Position numbers and translations under genes: made by a program. A stretch of DNA of 64,000 bases, from positions 1 to 64,000 of the forward strand of contig NZ_BSFK01000009.1 in NCBI RefSeq assembly GCF_027922305.1, read 5' to 3'. Positions 8,798 through 16,783 of the stretch are shown here, piece by piece. Source of the stretch: Methylopila jiangsuensis (GTDB taxonomy: Bacteria > Pseudomonadota > Alphaproteobacteria > Rhizobiales > Methylopilaceae). The notes under the pieces are model-generated. The model was given only the letters and a program-made list of their open reading frames with translations. It was not told where the DNA came from and did not search any database. How positions within the stretch are numbered: the stretch's first letter is position 1; every line of letters begins with the position of its first letter.

Positions 8798-9658
8798 ATG
8801 AAGCACTTCCCGAAGCCGCCGTTTCCCAAGCAGCCGCAGTCTTTCCCGGGGCTGACCGAGAAGATGGATCCTCGGCCTGACCATGGCGAGGAGAGCTACA
8901 AGGGTTCGGGCAAGCTCTCGGGAAAGAAGGCGATCATTACAGGCGGCGACAGCGGGATCGGGCTCGCGGTGGCGATCGCCTTCGCGCGCGAGGGGGCCGA
9001 CCTTCTGGTCGTCCATCTGCCAAGCGAGGGTGAAGACGGGGCGACCTGCCGTCGCCATATCGAGGAGGCCGGCCGCAAGGCCGTGATGGCGCCCGGCGAC
9101 ATCAACGAAGCGAACTTCCGCGAGCAGATCGTGGAGCGCGCCATGGCTGAACTTGGCGGCCTCGACATCCTGGTCAACAACGCGGCGTATCAGAAACCAT
9201 TTAAGTCGCTCGACGAGGTCTCGCTCGAGGAGTGGACCAAGACGTTCGACACCAACGTCCATGCGACCTTCCACCTGACTCAACTCGCAACGCGCCACAT
9301 CAAGCCCGGCGGCTCGATCATCAACACCGCTTCGGTCAACTCGAAGGATCCGTCCCCGCAGCTCTTGCCCTACGCCACCACGAAGGGAGCCATAGCGAAC
9401 CTGACGGTCGGCCTCGCGCAACTGCTTGCCGAGAAAGGCATCCGGGTGAACGCGGTTCTGCCCGGTCCGATCTGGACCCCGTTCATTCCGGCAGGCATGC
9501 CGCCCGAGGCCGTCGAGACCTTCGGTTCAAAGACGCCGTTCGGCCGCCCCGGGCAGCCGGCCGAACTTGCCTCGGCCTACGTCATGCTAGCCTCAGAGGA
9601 AGCGAGCTACACCTCGGGCGCGCTGCTTACGATCGCGGGCGGCCAGACGGTGGTGTGA
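8798..9658 (+). CDS. SDR family oxidoreductase (YghA / general stress protein 39 type)
   Basis: A 286-residue short-chain dehydrogenase with the long N-terminal extension of the YghA group. Cofactor motif TGGDSGIG near residue 49, NNAAYQ, catalytic Ser in 'NTASVNS' and Y-A-T-T-K. Usually cytoplasmic NADP-dependent aldehyde/ketone reductases induced by stress. Upstream, CGAAC-N17-CGTTT (8748-8774) resembles an EcfG-type promoter with one mismatch, and an AGGA site precedes the ATG. Confidence 0.9.
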   Translation: MKHFPKPPFPKQPQSFPGLTEKMDPRPDHGEESYKGSGKLSGKKAIITGGDSGIGLAVAIAFAREGADLLVVHLPSEGEDGATCRRHIEEAGRKAVMAPGDINEANFREQIVERAMAELGGLDILVNNAAYQKPFKSLDEVSLEEWTKTFDTNVHATFHLTQLATRHIKPGGSIINTASVNSKDPSPQLLPYATTKGAIANLTVGLAQLLAEKGIRVNAVLPGPIWTPFIPAGMPPEAVETFGSKTPFGRPGQPAELASAYVMLASEEASYTSGALLTIAGGQTVV

Positions 9659-9821
9659 TGAGGGTTGAGCCAAATCATCCGACGCCACGCCCTTGAGGGC
9701 AGGATGCCTAAGGTTATCCGGTGGCGTTCGAGAAGGGCTGGTCATTCTGGAAGGATCGCCTGCATCGGTGAAGGCCGGGTGCAAGCTGGCGGGTGCCTGT
9801 GTCGACGCTAGCTTGGATCTG

Positions 9822-10064
9822 ATGAGCACGGGGAAGCCACGGCTGGTCGGCCTGAACCACACCGCCCTCGAGGTCGGGGACGTCGATGAAGCCCTGCGCT
9901 TCTACGAAGCCGTCATCGGGTAAGAGCTCCGCGGCAGCAATCGAGGCGGCGACGGCCGCACCACGATGGCGTTCATCGACATGGTCGACCAGTTTCTGGC
10001 GCTCAGCGGCGGCCGCACGCAGGCGCAAGACACGTGCAGGCATTTCGGGCTTGTCGCCCGCTAA
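9822..10064 (+). pseudogene. VOC/glyoxalase-family protein with premature stop
   Basis: From ATG 9822 the frame starts like a vicinal oxygen chelate protein ('LVGLNHTALEVGDVDEALRFYEAVIG'-type opening) and meets TAA at 9921. The same frame then continues in good VOC sequence (ELRGSNRGGDGR ... MAFIDMVDQFLAL ... DTCRHFGLV) until a second TAA at 10062. The first stop needs only one base change from Tyr (TAT/TAC), which fits the expected G-Y-E-L-R. The reading frame decays after the second stop, so this is a dead gene. Confidence 0.75.
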
Positions 10065-10248
10065 CGAGTCTGGTCCGAAACGACCGAAGATCAATCGGGC
10101 AGCCGGTGAGAACAACTCCACATGTCCGCTATCGGCAACGTTTTCTATGACCGCTATTGGCGCATCTAAGCCAGGCGGCCTTGTCCCTAGCTGACCCATT
10201 GCAGCCCTTGCGTAGGTCCGAATTCTGGAAAGCCACCCCTTGCCGATC

Positions 10249-10265
10249 ATACCCCCATGGGGTAA
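10249..10265. promoter_or_regulatory. CsoR-type operator
   Basis: ATACCCC-CAT-GGGGTAA is a G/C-tract inverted repeat (TACCCC/GGGGTA arms, three-base centre) of the kind bound by CsoR/RcnR family repressors. It sits 10-26 bases before the csoR-like start, where it would cover the promoter and make the copper cluster self-repressing. Confidence 0.7.
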
Positions 10266-10274
10266 ATCTCGCGT

Positions 10275-10550
10275 ATGCAGTGCTGCACCAAAACCTCGTG
10301 TGGGAAGCGTCTGAACCGGATCGAAGGTCAGGTCAGGGGCATCGCGCGCATGCTCGAGGAGGACCGCTACTGCATTGACGTGGTGACCCAGATCTCCGCC
10401 GTCCGGGCCGCGCTGAAGCGGGTCGAGGAGGAGATCCTCAAGGACCACGTCGGCCACTGCGTCGAGAACGCCATCCAGTCGGGCGACAAGGACGATCAGC
10501 GCCAGAAGGTCGCCGAGCTCGTCGACGTCCTCGGGAGGGTTCGCGGATGA
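10275..10550 (+). CDS. csoR: Copper-sensing repressor, CsoR/RcnR family
   Basis: A 91-residue all-helical DUF156 repressor. The metal-site residues Cys33, His58 and Cys62 have the spacing of the Cu(I) sensor CsoR (C-H-C), rather than the formaldehyde (FrmR) or nickel (RcnR) patterns. In the absence of copper it should bind the G-tract palindrome just upstream; copper releases it. First gene of a cluster running to about 15.8 kb; the next gene overlaps it by four bases. Confidence 0.9.
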   Translation: MQCCTKTSCGKRLNRIEGQVRGIARMLEEDRYCIDVVTQISAVRAALKRVEEEILKDHVGHCVENAIQSGDKDDQRQKVAELVDVLGRVRG

Positions 10551-10951
10551 CGCTGCGCGGTCTCCTTCGCCTCGTGGCCGGGTTCGCGCTCGCGCTCTTC
10601 GTCGTCGCGAGCTGGTCGACGCCGAGCGAGGCCCATGCGGGCCACGGCACTCCGGTGCCGCAGGCCGCAAGCGTTCCGGCCGCAATGGCGGTCGCGGTCG
10701 CCCCTGTCGTCGAGCAGGCGGTCAGCACCGCCACGCAGGACTGCGGCGGCCACATGGGCAAATCTGGCTCGGGCCAGTCGACCTGCTGCAGCAACACGTG
10801 TCACGCGGTCATGTCGTCGGGCCTGATGGAACTGCGCGCCGTCGAGGTGTCCCTCACGGTCCTTCCTGAACCGCCGTCTCCGGCGGAGGTCACAGGACCC
10901 ATGACGCATATCAAGCGCCCCCCGAGACTGTCCGCCGCGCTGGTCGGCTGA
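10547..10951 (+). CDS. Hypothetical secreted or membrane-anchored Cys/His-rich protein of the copper cluster
   Basis: A 134-residue protein with an N-terminal hydrophobic segment (about residues 5-23) ending in A-H-A-G-H-G, then a low-complexity Ala/Val stretch and a metal-binding-looking motif C-G-G-H-M-G ... C-C-S-N-T-C-H. The start overlaps csoR (ATGA). Location beside csoR and the cysteines/histidines suggest periplasmic copper binding, but I know no characterised homolog. Confidence 0.7.
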   Translation: MTLRGLLRLVAGFALALFVVASWSTPSEAHAGHGTPVPQAASVPAAMAVAVAPVVEQAVSTATQDCGGHMGKSGSGQSTCCSNTCHAVMSSGLMELRAVEVSLTVLPEPPSPAEVTGPMTHIKRPPRLSAALVG

Positions 10952-11081
10952 CGTCCTCGCTCGCCTGACGCGTGCCCTGATCCGGGGCCTCGTCAACGCA
11001 TCCCTGGACATCTGACCGACCGCGCGTGCCGCCGGCGCCTCCGCGCCATCGCGCTTGCTCGTCCAGATTCCGGGGTTCCCC

Positions 11082-11306
11082 ATGAAGCCGCTCGTCTCGG
11101 CTGCCGTCGCACTGCTCCTGTCCGCCTGCTCGACCCAGTTGCCGTCGCCCGTCTCGGGGCGTGATCCCGGCGATCCGTCGGCTCCCGTGCCGTCCGCCCG
11201 TCCGGCCTCCGTCACGAAGGGCACGTCGGACTATCGCCCCGTCGAGCCGAAGCCTTGGCTCGAGCAGAACAAGGGCGTGACCTCCAAGCCGATGGAGGGC
11301 ATGTGA
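11082..11306 (+). CDS. Small lipoprotein of the copper cluster
   Basis: 74 residues with a clear lipobox (LLLSAC, Cys19) followed by a Pro/Ser-rich, unstructured mature part. The ATG at 11082 sits behind 'CCGGGGTTCCCC' without a strong SD; an earlier in-frame codon at 11055 would ruin the signal peptide. The stop overlaps the TolC start by one base, so it is probably co-translated with it. Function unknown; such lipoproteins often sit next to TolC/copper oxidase pairs. Confidence 0.75.
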   Translation: MKPLVSAAVALLLSACSTQLPSPVSGRDPGDPSAPVPSARPASVTKGTSDYRPVEPKPWLEQNKGVTSKPMEGM

Positions 11307-12742
11307 TGACCGCCCTCCGTTCCAGCCTCCTGAGGACCGCGACGGTCGTCGCGTTTTCGGGCGGCCTCGGCGCCTGCGCGAGCTTCACCAAGTACGGCGG
11401 CATGACGCCCGTCGCGTCGCGTGTCTCGCTCGAGCTCGGCGCAACGACGGCGAAGATCGCGACCCAAGCGGACGCCGTCGCCGTCAGGTCGCGCGTGGAC
11501 CGGCTGCTCGCCAAACCCCTGACGGCCGACGCCGCCGTCCAGGTCGCCCTGCTGAATAACCGCGGCCTGCAGGCGCAGTACAACGCGCTCGGCGTGTCCG
11601 AGGCGGAATACGTCGAGGCCAGCCTGCCGCCGTCCCTGACAGTCTCGATCGAGCGGGTCGCCGGCTCTGGCGACCTCGACATCGAGCGGCGCCTCATCGC
11701 GGACCTGCTCCAGCTCCTGACTCTGCCCCGCCGCACAAAGATCGCCGAGAGCGAGTTCCGCGCGGCGCAGTACAAGGCGATCGGCGCGACCTTCCGCACG
11801 GCCGCGGAAGCAAGGCGCGCCTACTACCGCGCGGTGGCGGCCCGCGAGACCGCGGCGTTCCTCGAGACCGCCCGCGCCTCGGCAGGAGCCGCCGCGGAGC
11901 TGAGCCGCAAGCTCGGCGAGACCGGGGCCGCGACCAAGCTCAACCAGGCTCGCTCCGGCGCGCTCTACGCCGAGGTCGCGACCGAGCTCGCCGAAGCACG
12001 GCTCGACGCCGCGAAGGAGCGCGAGGCGCTCACCCGGCAGCTCGGCCTGTGGGGGCGAGACCTCGATTACAAGATCCCGGCAAGGCTTCCGTCCTTCCCT
12101 CGGCTCAAGACGCAAGCCGACGTCGAGGCGGTCGCGCTCACACGGCGGGTCGACATCATCGGCGACAGGCTCGCGCTCGACGCGCTGGCTCAGCAGTACG
12201 GCCTCACCGAACAGACCCGGGCGATCTCAATGCTCGAGGTCACCGGCCTCGCCAACCACGCGAAGTCCGCCGAGGGGGAGAAGGCGAACCCGAAGGGCTT
12301 CGAGGTCGCGGTCCAGATCCCGATCTTCGACTTCGGCAAGACCGCATCGACCAAGGCCCGGGAGGCCTACATGGGCGCGGTCAACCGACTGCTCGAGAAG
12401 GCGGTCAACGCCCGATCCGAAGCCCGCGAGGCCTACGCCACCTATCGCGGCCGCCACGATATCGCGCGGGCCTACCAGAGCCGCGTGCTGCCGCTCCGCA
12501 AGGTCATCACCGAGGAGTCGCTGCTGCAGTACAACGGCATGCTGGTCGACGCCTTCGAACTCCTGACCAACGCCCGCGAGAACGTCGCCTCGAACGTCGC
12601 GGCGATCCGTGCCAGGCGCGACTTTTTCATCGCCGACGTGGACTTCCAGGCCGCCCTGATCGGAGGCGGCGGCGTCGGGGAGGCGTCGCCGGAACCGAAG
12701 CTCGCCTCGGCGTCCTTCGCCTCCGCCGCATCGCCCCAGTGA
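11306..12742 (+). CDS. TolC-family outer membrane efflux lipoprotein
   Basis: 478 residues with a lipobox (GGLGAC) and two outer-membrane efflux repeats rich in long amphipathic helices ('AEYVEASLPPSLTVSIERV', 'LLQYNGMLVDAFELL'). This would form the outer-membrane channel of a tripartite pump, yet no RND or fusion-protein gene is present in the cluster, so either a distant pump supplies them or the protein has another role in copper export. Start chosen at 11306 where TGATG couples it to the lipoprotein. Confidence 0.85.
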   Translation: MTALRSSLLRTATVVAFSGGLGACASFTKYGGMTPVASRVSLELGATTAKIATQADAVAVRSRVDRLLAKPLTADAAVQVALLNNRGLQAQYNALGVSEAEYVEASLPPSLTVSIERVAGSGDLDIERRLIADLLQLLTLPRRTKIAESEFRAAQYKAIGATFRTAAEARRAYYRAVAARETAAFLETARASAGAAAELSRKLGETGAATKLNQARSGALYAEVATELAEARLDAAKEREALTRQLGLWGRDLDYKIPARLPSFPRLKTQADVEAVALTRRVDIIGDRLALDALAQQYGLTEQTRAISMLEVTGLANHAKSAEGEKANPKGFEVAVQIPIFDFGKTASTKAREAYMGAVNRLLEKAVNARSEAREAYATYRGRHDIARAYQSRVLPLRKVITEESLLQYNGMLVDAFELLTNARENVASNVAAIRARRDFFIADVDFQAALIGGGGVGEASPEPKLASASFASAASPQ

Positions 12743-12756
12743 CCGGGAGAGACATC

Positions 12757-14160
12757 ATGACCGTCTCGCGCAGATCCTTTCTGTCCGCATCAGCGGCAGG
12801 CGCCACGTCGCTCGTCGCGGCCGCCGCGGTTTCGGGCCGCGCCCAGGCCGCTTCGATCCCGGAGGCCGCGACCATGAGGGACGCGACCATGCGGCCGCCG
12901 CTCGTTCCGACGACCGGCCCCGACTACAACCCCGTCGTCACGCTCAACGGCTGGACCGCGCCGTGGCGCATGAACGGCGACTGGAAGGAGTTCCACCTCG
13001 TCGCCGAGCCCGTGATCCGCGAGCTCGCCCCCGGCATGGTGGCCCACCTCTGGGGCTACAACGGCCAGTCGCCCGGCCCGACCATCGAGGCGGTCGAGGG
13101 CGACAAGGTCCGCATCTTCGTGACCAACAAGCTGCCGGAGCACACGACCGTGCACTGGCACGGCATGCTCCTGCCCTCGGGGATGGACGGCGTCGGCGGA
13201 CTCACCCAGCCGCACATCAAGCCCGGACAGACCTTCGTCTACGAGTTCCAGCTCCGTAAGAGCGGGACCTTCATGTACCACCCGCACGCCGACGAGATGG
13301 TCCAGATGGCCATGGGCATGATGGGCTTCTTCGTCGTGCACCCGAAGGATCCGGCGTTCCGGCGGGTCGACCGCGACTTCGTCTTCCTGATGTCGGCCTA
13401 CGACATCGACCCGGGGACCTACGTGCCCCGCGTCGCGGAGATGACCGACTTCAACCTCTGGACCTGGAACACGCGCGTGTTCCCGGGCATCGACCACCTC
13501 GTCGCGAGCAGGGGCGACAGGGTGCGGGTGCGGTTCGGCAACCTCACCATGACCAACCACCCGATCCACATGCACGGCTACGACTTCAAGGTGTCGTGCA
13601 CGGACGGCGGCTGGGTGCCGGAAGCTGCCGCCTGGCCCGAGGTCACGATCGACTGCGCGGTCGGGCAGATGCGCGCCTTCGACTTTGTCGCAGACGCTCC
13701 CGGCGACTGGGCGATCCACTGCCACAAGTCGCACCACACCATGAACGCCATGGGCCACGAGGTCCAAAATTTCATCGGCGTGAACAAGAAGGACGTGGCC
13801 AAGACCATCAAAAAGCTGGTCCCCGGCTACATGCCGATGGGTCAGGCGGGCATGGCCGACATGGGCGAGATGGAGATGCCGCTCCCCGACAACACGCTGC
13901 CCATGATGACGGGCTTTGGCCAGTTCGGCCCGATCGAGATGGGCGGGATGTTCTCGGTCGTGAAGGTCCGCGAGGGAATCGCGTCCGACGATTACAGCGA
14001 TCCCGGCTGGTTCAAGCACCCGGAAGGACAGGTCGCCTTCGAATGGAAGGGCGAGGCGCCCGCGGCGCCCAAGGCTGCGCCCGCGGCCGCCAAGCCCGGC
14101 GACATGCAGATGAACGTCGTGAAGCCGAAGGCAGGCTCTGGCGGGCACGCGAACCACTGA
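12757..14160 (+). CDS. Multicopper oxidase, CopA/CueO-like, Tat-exported
   Basis: 467 residues with a Tat signal (SRRSFLSASAAG). The four copper-binding motifs are present: HWHG (about 129), HPHAD (about 175), HPIHMHG near 268-274 and H-C-H-K-S-H-H. The enzyme should oxidise Cu(I) in the periplasm with O2 as acceptor. A Met-rich region (about residues 350-390) resembles the extra copper-binding segments of CueO/CopA. The spacing of 14 bases after the TolC gene and strong GGGAGAG support the start. Confidence 0.9.
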   Translation: MTVSRRSFLSASAAGATSLVAAAAVSGRAQAASIPEAATMRDATMRPPLVPTTGPDYNPVVTLNGWTAPWRMNGDWKEFHLVAEPVIRELAPGMVAHLWGYNGQSPGPTIEAVEGDKVRIFVTNKLPEHTTVHWHGMLLPSGMDGVGGLTQPHIKPGQTFVYEFQLRKSGTFMYHPHADEMVQMAMGMMGFFVVHPKDPAFRRVDRDFVFLMSAYDIDPGTYVPRVAEMTDFNLWTWNTRVFPGIDHLVASRGDRVRVRFGNLTMTNHPIHMHGYDFKVSCTDGGWVPEAAAWPEVTIDCAVGQMRAFDFVADAPGDWAIHCHKSHHTMNAMGHEVQNFIGVNKKDVAKTIKKLVPGYMPMGQAGMADMGEMEMPLPDNTLPMMTGFGQFGPIEMGGMFSVVKVREGIASDDYSDPGWFKHPEGQVAFEWKGEAPAAPKAAPAAAKPGDMQMNVVKPKAGSGGHANH

Positions 14161-14186
14161 ACCCGACGCCCAACAGGACCAATGAG

Positions 14187-14660
14187 ATGAAGAAGTTCCT
14201 CACGCTTGCCGTGCTCGTCGCGGCGCTCGCTCCGGCCGCGGCGTCTGCGGACCCCGGCCATTCGCATGGCGAGGCCACGGCCTTCGGCGAGCCCGGCGAT
14301 CCCAAGAAACCGTCGCGGACTGTCGATGTGGTCATGAAGGAGACCGACGACGGCAAGATGCTGTTCGCGCCCGTCTCGATCGCCGCCAGGCGCGGCGAGC
14401 AGATCCGCTTCGTGCTGAAGAACGAGGGCCAACTCGACCACGAGTTCATGCTGGCGATGCGGAGCCAGAACGACAGGCACGCGATCGCGATGCGGAAGAA
14501 CCCGGACATGGAGCACGACGAGCCGAACGGCCGTCGCGTCGCGCCGGGCAAGTCGGACGAGATCACCTGGAAGTTCTCGAAGTCGGGCGAGTTCAACTTC
14601 GCCTGCCTGATCCCGGGCCATCGCGAGGCCGGGATGGACGGCACGGTCGCCGTCAAGTGA
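14187..14660 (+). CDS. Periplasmic cupredoxin-domain protein
   Basis: 157 residues: signal peptide ending A-S-A, a His-rich N-terminus (D-P-G-H-S-H-G) and a plastocyanin-like domain. Type-1 copper ligands are visible as His in 'LDHEFML', Cys in 'FNFACLIPGH' and His in 'PGHREAGM' with Met. Probably a soluble electron carrier or copper chaperone acting with the oxidase encoded immediately upstream. Confidence 0.88.
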   Translation: MKKFLTLAVLVAALAPAAASADPGHSHGEATAFGEPGDPKKPSRTVDVVMKETDDGKMLFAPVSIAARRGEQIRFVLKNEGQLDHEFMLAMRSQNDRHAIAMRKNPDMEHDEPNGRRVAPGKSDEITWKFSKSGEFNFACLIPGHREAGMDGTVAVK

Positions 14661-14680
14661 CCCCACGGAGGCATTCGAAC

Positions 14681-14962
14681 ATGAAGAAGACAGCAACGGT
14701 CATCGGCGCCCTCGCGGTCGCCATCATCGCCACCGCGGCTGCGGCCGCGGACGGGACGGTCAAGAAGATCAACGAGGCCGCGGGCAAGATCACGATCGAC
14801 CACGGCCCGATCAAGAACCTCGGCATGGACGAGCCCATGACCATGGTCTTCAAGGCGGGCGACCCCGTCATGCTCAAGAACGTTAAGGTCGGAGACAAGG
14901 TGACGTTCGAGGCCGACCGCGTGAACGGCCAGATCACCGTGACCATGATCCGGAAAAAGTGA
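14681..14962 (+). CDS. CusF-like periplasmic copper-binding protein
   Basis: 93 residues: signal peptide and the small beta-barrel of the CusF/CopK family with the copper motif M-D-E-P-M-T-M-V-F. The aromatic Trp that caps Cu(I) in E. coli CusF is not at its usual place. The ATG at 14681 is preceded by GGAGG. A 9-bp hairpin follows the gene. Confidence 0.85.
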   Translation: MKKTATVIGALAVAIIATAAAAADGTVKKINEAAGKITIDHGPIKNLGMDEPMTMVFKAGDPVMLKNVKVGDKVTFEADRVNGQITVTMIRKK

Positions 14963-14970
14963 GCGTCATG

Positions 14971-15002
14971 GGTCGGAGGTCCGCCACGAAGGCCCTCCGA
15001 CC
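14971..15002 (+). terminator. GC hairpin after the CusF-like gene
   Basis: GGTCGGAGG and CCTCCGACC pair perfectly over nine bases with a 14-base loop. There is no U tract, so it may attenuate or protect the message end rather than terminate strongly. Confidence 0.45.
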
Positions 15003-15026
15003 CCGACACCGCACGAAGTTCGAGGA

Positions 15027-15770
15027 ATGATGATGAACGAGAGCCGAGTCGCGTCGATCCACCGGATGGTGATGCCGGCGCATGTCTGTCCCTACGGCCT
15101 CAAGGCCGTCGACCTTCTTGAGCGGAAGGGCTTCGAGGTCGAGGACCACTGGCTGAAGACGCGCGAGGAGACCGACGCGTTCAAGGCCGAGCATGGAGTG
15201 AAGACCACGCCTCAGGTCTTCATCGGGGGCAAGCGGATCGGCGGCTACGACGACCTTCGGCGTCACTTCGGCCAGCATGTCCCCGAGCCTGGCGAGACCA
15301 GCTACAGGCCGGTCGTCGCGGTGTTCGCCATGACGGCGCTGATGGCGATGGCGGTTAGCCATGCGGCCTTCGGCTCGCCCTTCACCATGCGGGCCGCCGA
15401 GTGGTTCGTGTCGCTCAGCATGTGTGTCCTCGCGCTGCTCAAGCTGCAGGACGTCGAGAAGTTCTCGACCATGTTCCTGAACTACGACCTGCTCGCCCGC
15501 CGCTGGGTCCGATACGGCTATCTCTACCCGTTCGGCGAGGCGCTGGCAGGCGTTCTCATGACGGCCGACGCGCTGCACTGGGTCTCCATTCCGGTCGCGC
15601 TGCTCATCGGGACGGTCGGCGCCGTGTCGGTGTTCAAGGCCGTCTACGTCGATAAGCGCGAACTCAAATGCGCCTGCGTTGGAGGCTCGAGCAACGTGCC
15701 GCTCGGCTTCGTGTCGCTGACCGAGAACCTGATGATGGTCGCGATGGCGGTGTGGATGCTGTTCCGCTGA
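15027..15770 (+). CDS. Glutaredoxin-MauE fusion membrane protein
   Basis: 247 residues. Residues 10-85 are a glutaredoxin-like domain with CPYG active site (Cys21) and the T-T-P-Q-V-F-I cis-Pro motif. After a short linker come four predicted membrane segments of the MauE/DoxX type with cysteines in 'LKCACVGG'. The architecture suggests transfer of reducing equivalents across the membrane or disulfide handling, plausibly for copper proteins encoded upstream. The domain names are clear; the reaction is inferred. Confidence 0.8.
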   Translation: MMMNESRVASIHRMVMPAHVCPYGLKAVDLLERKGFEVEDHWLKTREETDAFKAEHGVKTTPQVFIGGKRIGGYDDLRRHFGQHVPEPGETSYRPVVAVFAMTALMAMAVSHAAFGSPFTMRAAEWFVSLSMCVLALLKLQDVEKFSTMFLNYDLLARRWVRYGYLYPFGEALAGVLMTADALHWVSIPVALLIGTVGAVSVFKAVYVDKRELKCACVGGSSNVPLGFVSLTENLMMVAMAVWMLFR

Positions 15771-15782
15771 TCGACGCCTCGG

Positions 15783-16220
15783 TCAGCCCCGATAGGCGAC
15801 CAGCATCGCCCCGCCGGCGATCAGCGCGACGCCCAGCCAGTTGATCGCAGCCAGACGTTCTCCGAGAAACACGGCAGCGAATATGGCGACCATAACGACG
15901 CTGAGCTTGTCGATCGGCGCAACGCGCGCCGCGTCTCCAAGCTTCAGAGCCCTGAAATAGCAAAGCCAGGATGCACCGGTCGCCAGACCGGACAGCATTA
16001 GGAAGGCATAGGTACGAGAACTCACCGAATGTGGCTGTGGCCATTGCCCAGTCCCGATCACGATGACGGCGATCACGATCAGAATGACAACCGTCCGTAC
16101 GAGCGTCGCATAATCTGAGGAGACATTGTCGATCCCGATCTTCGCGAAGATCGCAGTCAGCGCGGCGAAGGTAGCCGACAGCAGCGCCCAGAACGTCCAC
16201 GAACCCACAATCGTTTTCAT
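15783..16220 (-). CDS. EamA-family transporter, single-domain
   Basis: 145 residues with about five membrane helices and one EamA repeat; full DMT exporters have two such repeats (about 300 residues), so it likely works as a dimer. It starts three bases after the crcB stop, so it shares the fluoride-controlled message. Substrate unknown. Confidence 0.8.
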   Translation of the reverse strand: MKTIVGSWTFWALLSATFAALTAIFAKIGIDNVSSDYATLVRTVVILIVIAVIVIGTGQWPQPHSVSSRTYAFLMLSGLATGASWLCYFRALKLGDAARVAPIDKLSVVMVAIFAAVFLGERLAAINWLGVALIAGGAMLVAYRG

Positions 16221-16223
16221 GTC

Positions 16224-16601
16224 TCAGGCTCCCGAAAGCCGCATCACCTGCAGACCCGCAAAGACGGCGGCGATCGACAGAATGATCGAGGCTGCGACGT
16301 AGGCCGCCGCGCCCAGTGTCTCGCCGCGCTCGTAGAGCAGCGCCGTTTCGAGCGAAAACGCCGAAAACGTCGTGAAACCACCGAGCACGCCTGTCGTCAG
16401 GAAAAGCCGCCACTCCTGGGGCAGTTCTCCCTTGATGACGAAGAGCGCCGCGATCAGCCCCATGGCGAAAGAACCTGCGATGTTGATCGCCATGGTGCCG
16501 ACAGGAAAGCCGGACCCAAGCCATCGTAACGCCGCGAGGTTGACGGCATGCCGAAGGGCGCCGCCGAGCCCGGCGCCAAGAAAAACGATGATGAAACCCA
16601 A
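16224..16601 (-). CDS. crcB: Fluoride channel CrcB/Fluc
   Basis: 125 residues, four membrane helices, with family motifs G-A-G-L-G-A-L-R-H-type (here GAGLGGALRH), G-T-M-A-I-N-I-A-G-S and G-F-T-T-F-S-A-F-S. The dual-topology dimer lets fluoride out of the cytoplasm. Start is TTG at 16601, where AAAGGAAAG gives a good ribosome site and the length matches the family; no ATG is available. A fluoride riboswitch lies upstream. Confidence 0.92.
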   Translation of the reverse strand: MGFIIVFLGAGLGGALRHAVNLAALRWLGSGFPVGTMAINIAGSFAMGLIAALFVIKGELPQEWRLFLTTGVLGGFTTFSAFSLETALLYERGETLGAAAYVAASIILSIAAVFAGLQVMRLSGA

Positions 16602-16610
16602 CTGAGCTTT

Positions 16611-16631
16611 CCTTTCCGCGTGTCGGAAAGG
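16611..16631 (-). promoter_or_regulatory. Hairpin covering the crcB ribosome-binding site
   Basis: CCTTTCCG-N5-CGGAAAGG forms an 8-bp stem whose 3' arm includes the GGAAAGG used as ribosome site. It could hide the site when fluoride is absent, acting as the expression platform of the riboswitch. Confidence 0.5.
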
Positions 16632-16640
16632 CTGCCGCCA

Positions 16641-16677
16641 GCGCGTCGCTGGAGCGACGCACGCTCCTGCGACGCGC
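16641..16677 (-). promoter_or_regulatory. Long GC hairpin in the crcB leader
   Basis: GCGCGTCGC pairs with GCGACGCGC, and inside it GGAGCG pairs with CGCTCC around a five-base loop, with one mismatch between the two blocks. It lies between the riboswitch aptamer and the ribosome-site hairpin. No U tract follows, so it is not a standard intrinsic terminator. Confidence 0.4.
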
Positions 16678-16697
16678 GAAGCCACAAGCCTCTCGCG

Positions 16698-16750
16698 TTG
16701 CAGGAGCTATCAGCCTGACGGCGGTTGTCGGGGAGCCCCATCCCCATCCC
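16698..16750 (-). ncRNA. Fluoride riboswitch (crcB motif)
   Basis: On the minus strand the leader carries the consensus blocks in order: GGGGATGGGGCTCCCC (GGnGATGGnG..C.CC), then AACCGCC, then CTGATAGCTCCTGC. These form the pseudoknotted aptamer that binds fluoride through magnesium ions. It is about 100 bases upstream of crcB, on the same strand, which is the classic arrangement. Confidence 0.88.
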
Positions 16751-16783
16751 ACGCTCGTAATCTCTCGTGCCGCTGTTCTCTCG

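Noticed and set aside
12790-14157. A 455-codon open frame opposite the multicopper oxidase
   Set aside because: His/Val/Asp-rich shadow; the sense strand has all copper motifs and a Tat signal.
16641-16677. Long hairpin in the crcB leader as an intrinsic terminator
   Set aside because: The stem is strong but no U tract follows, so I list it only as leader structure.
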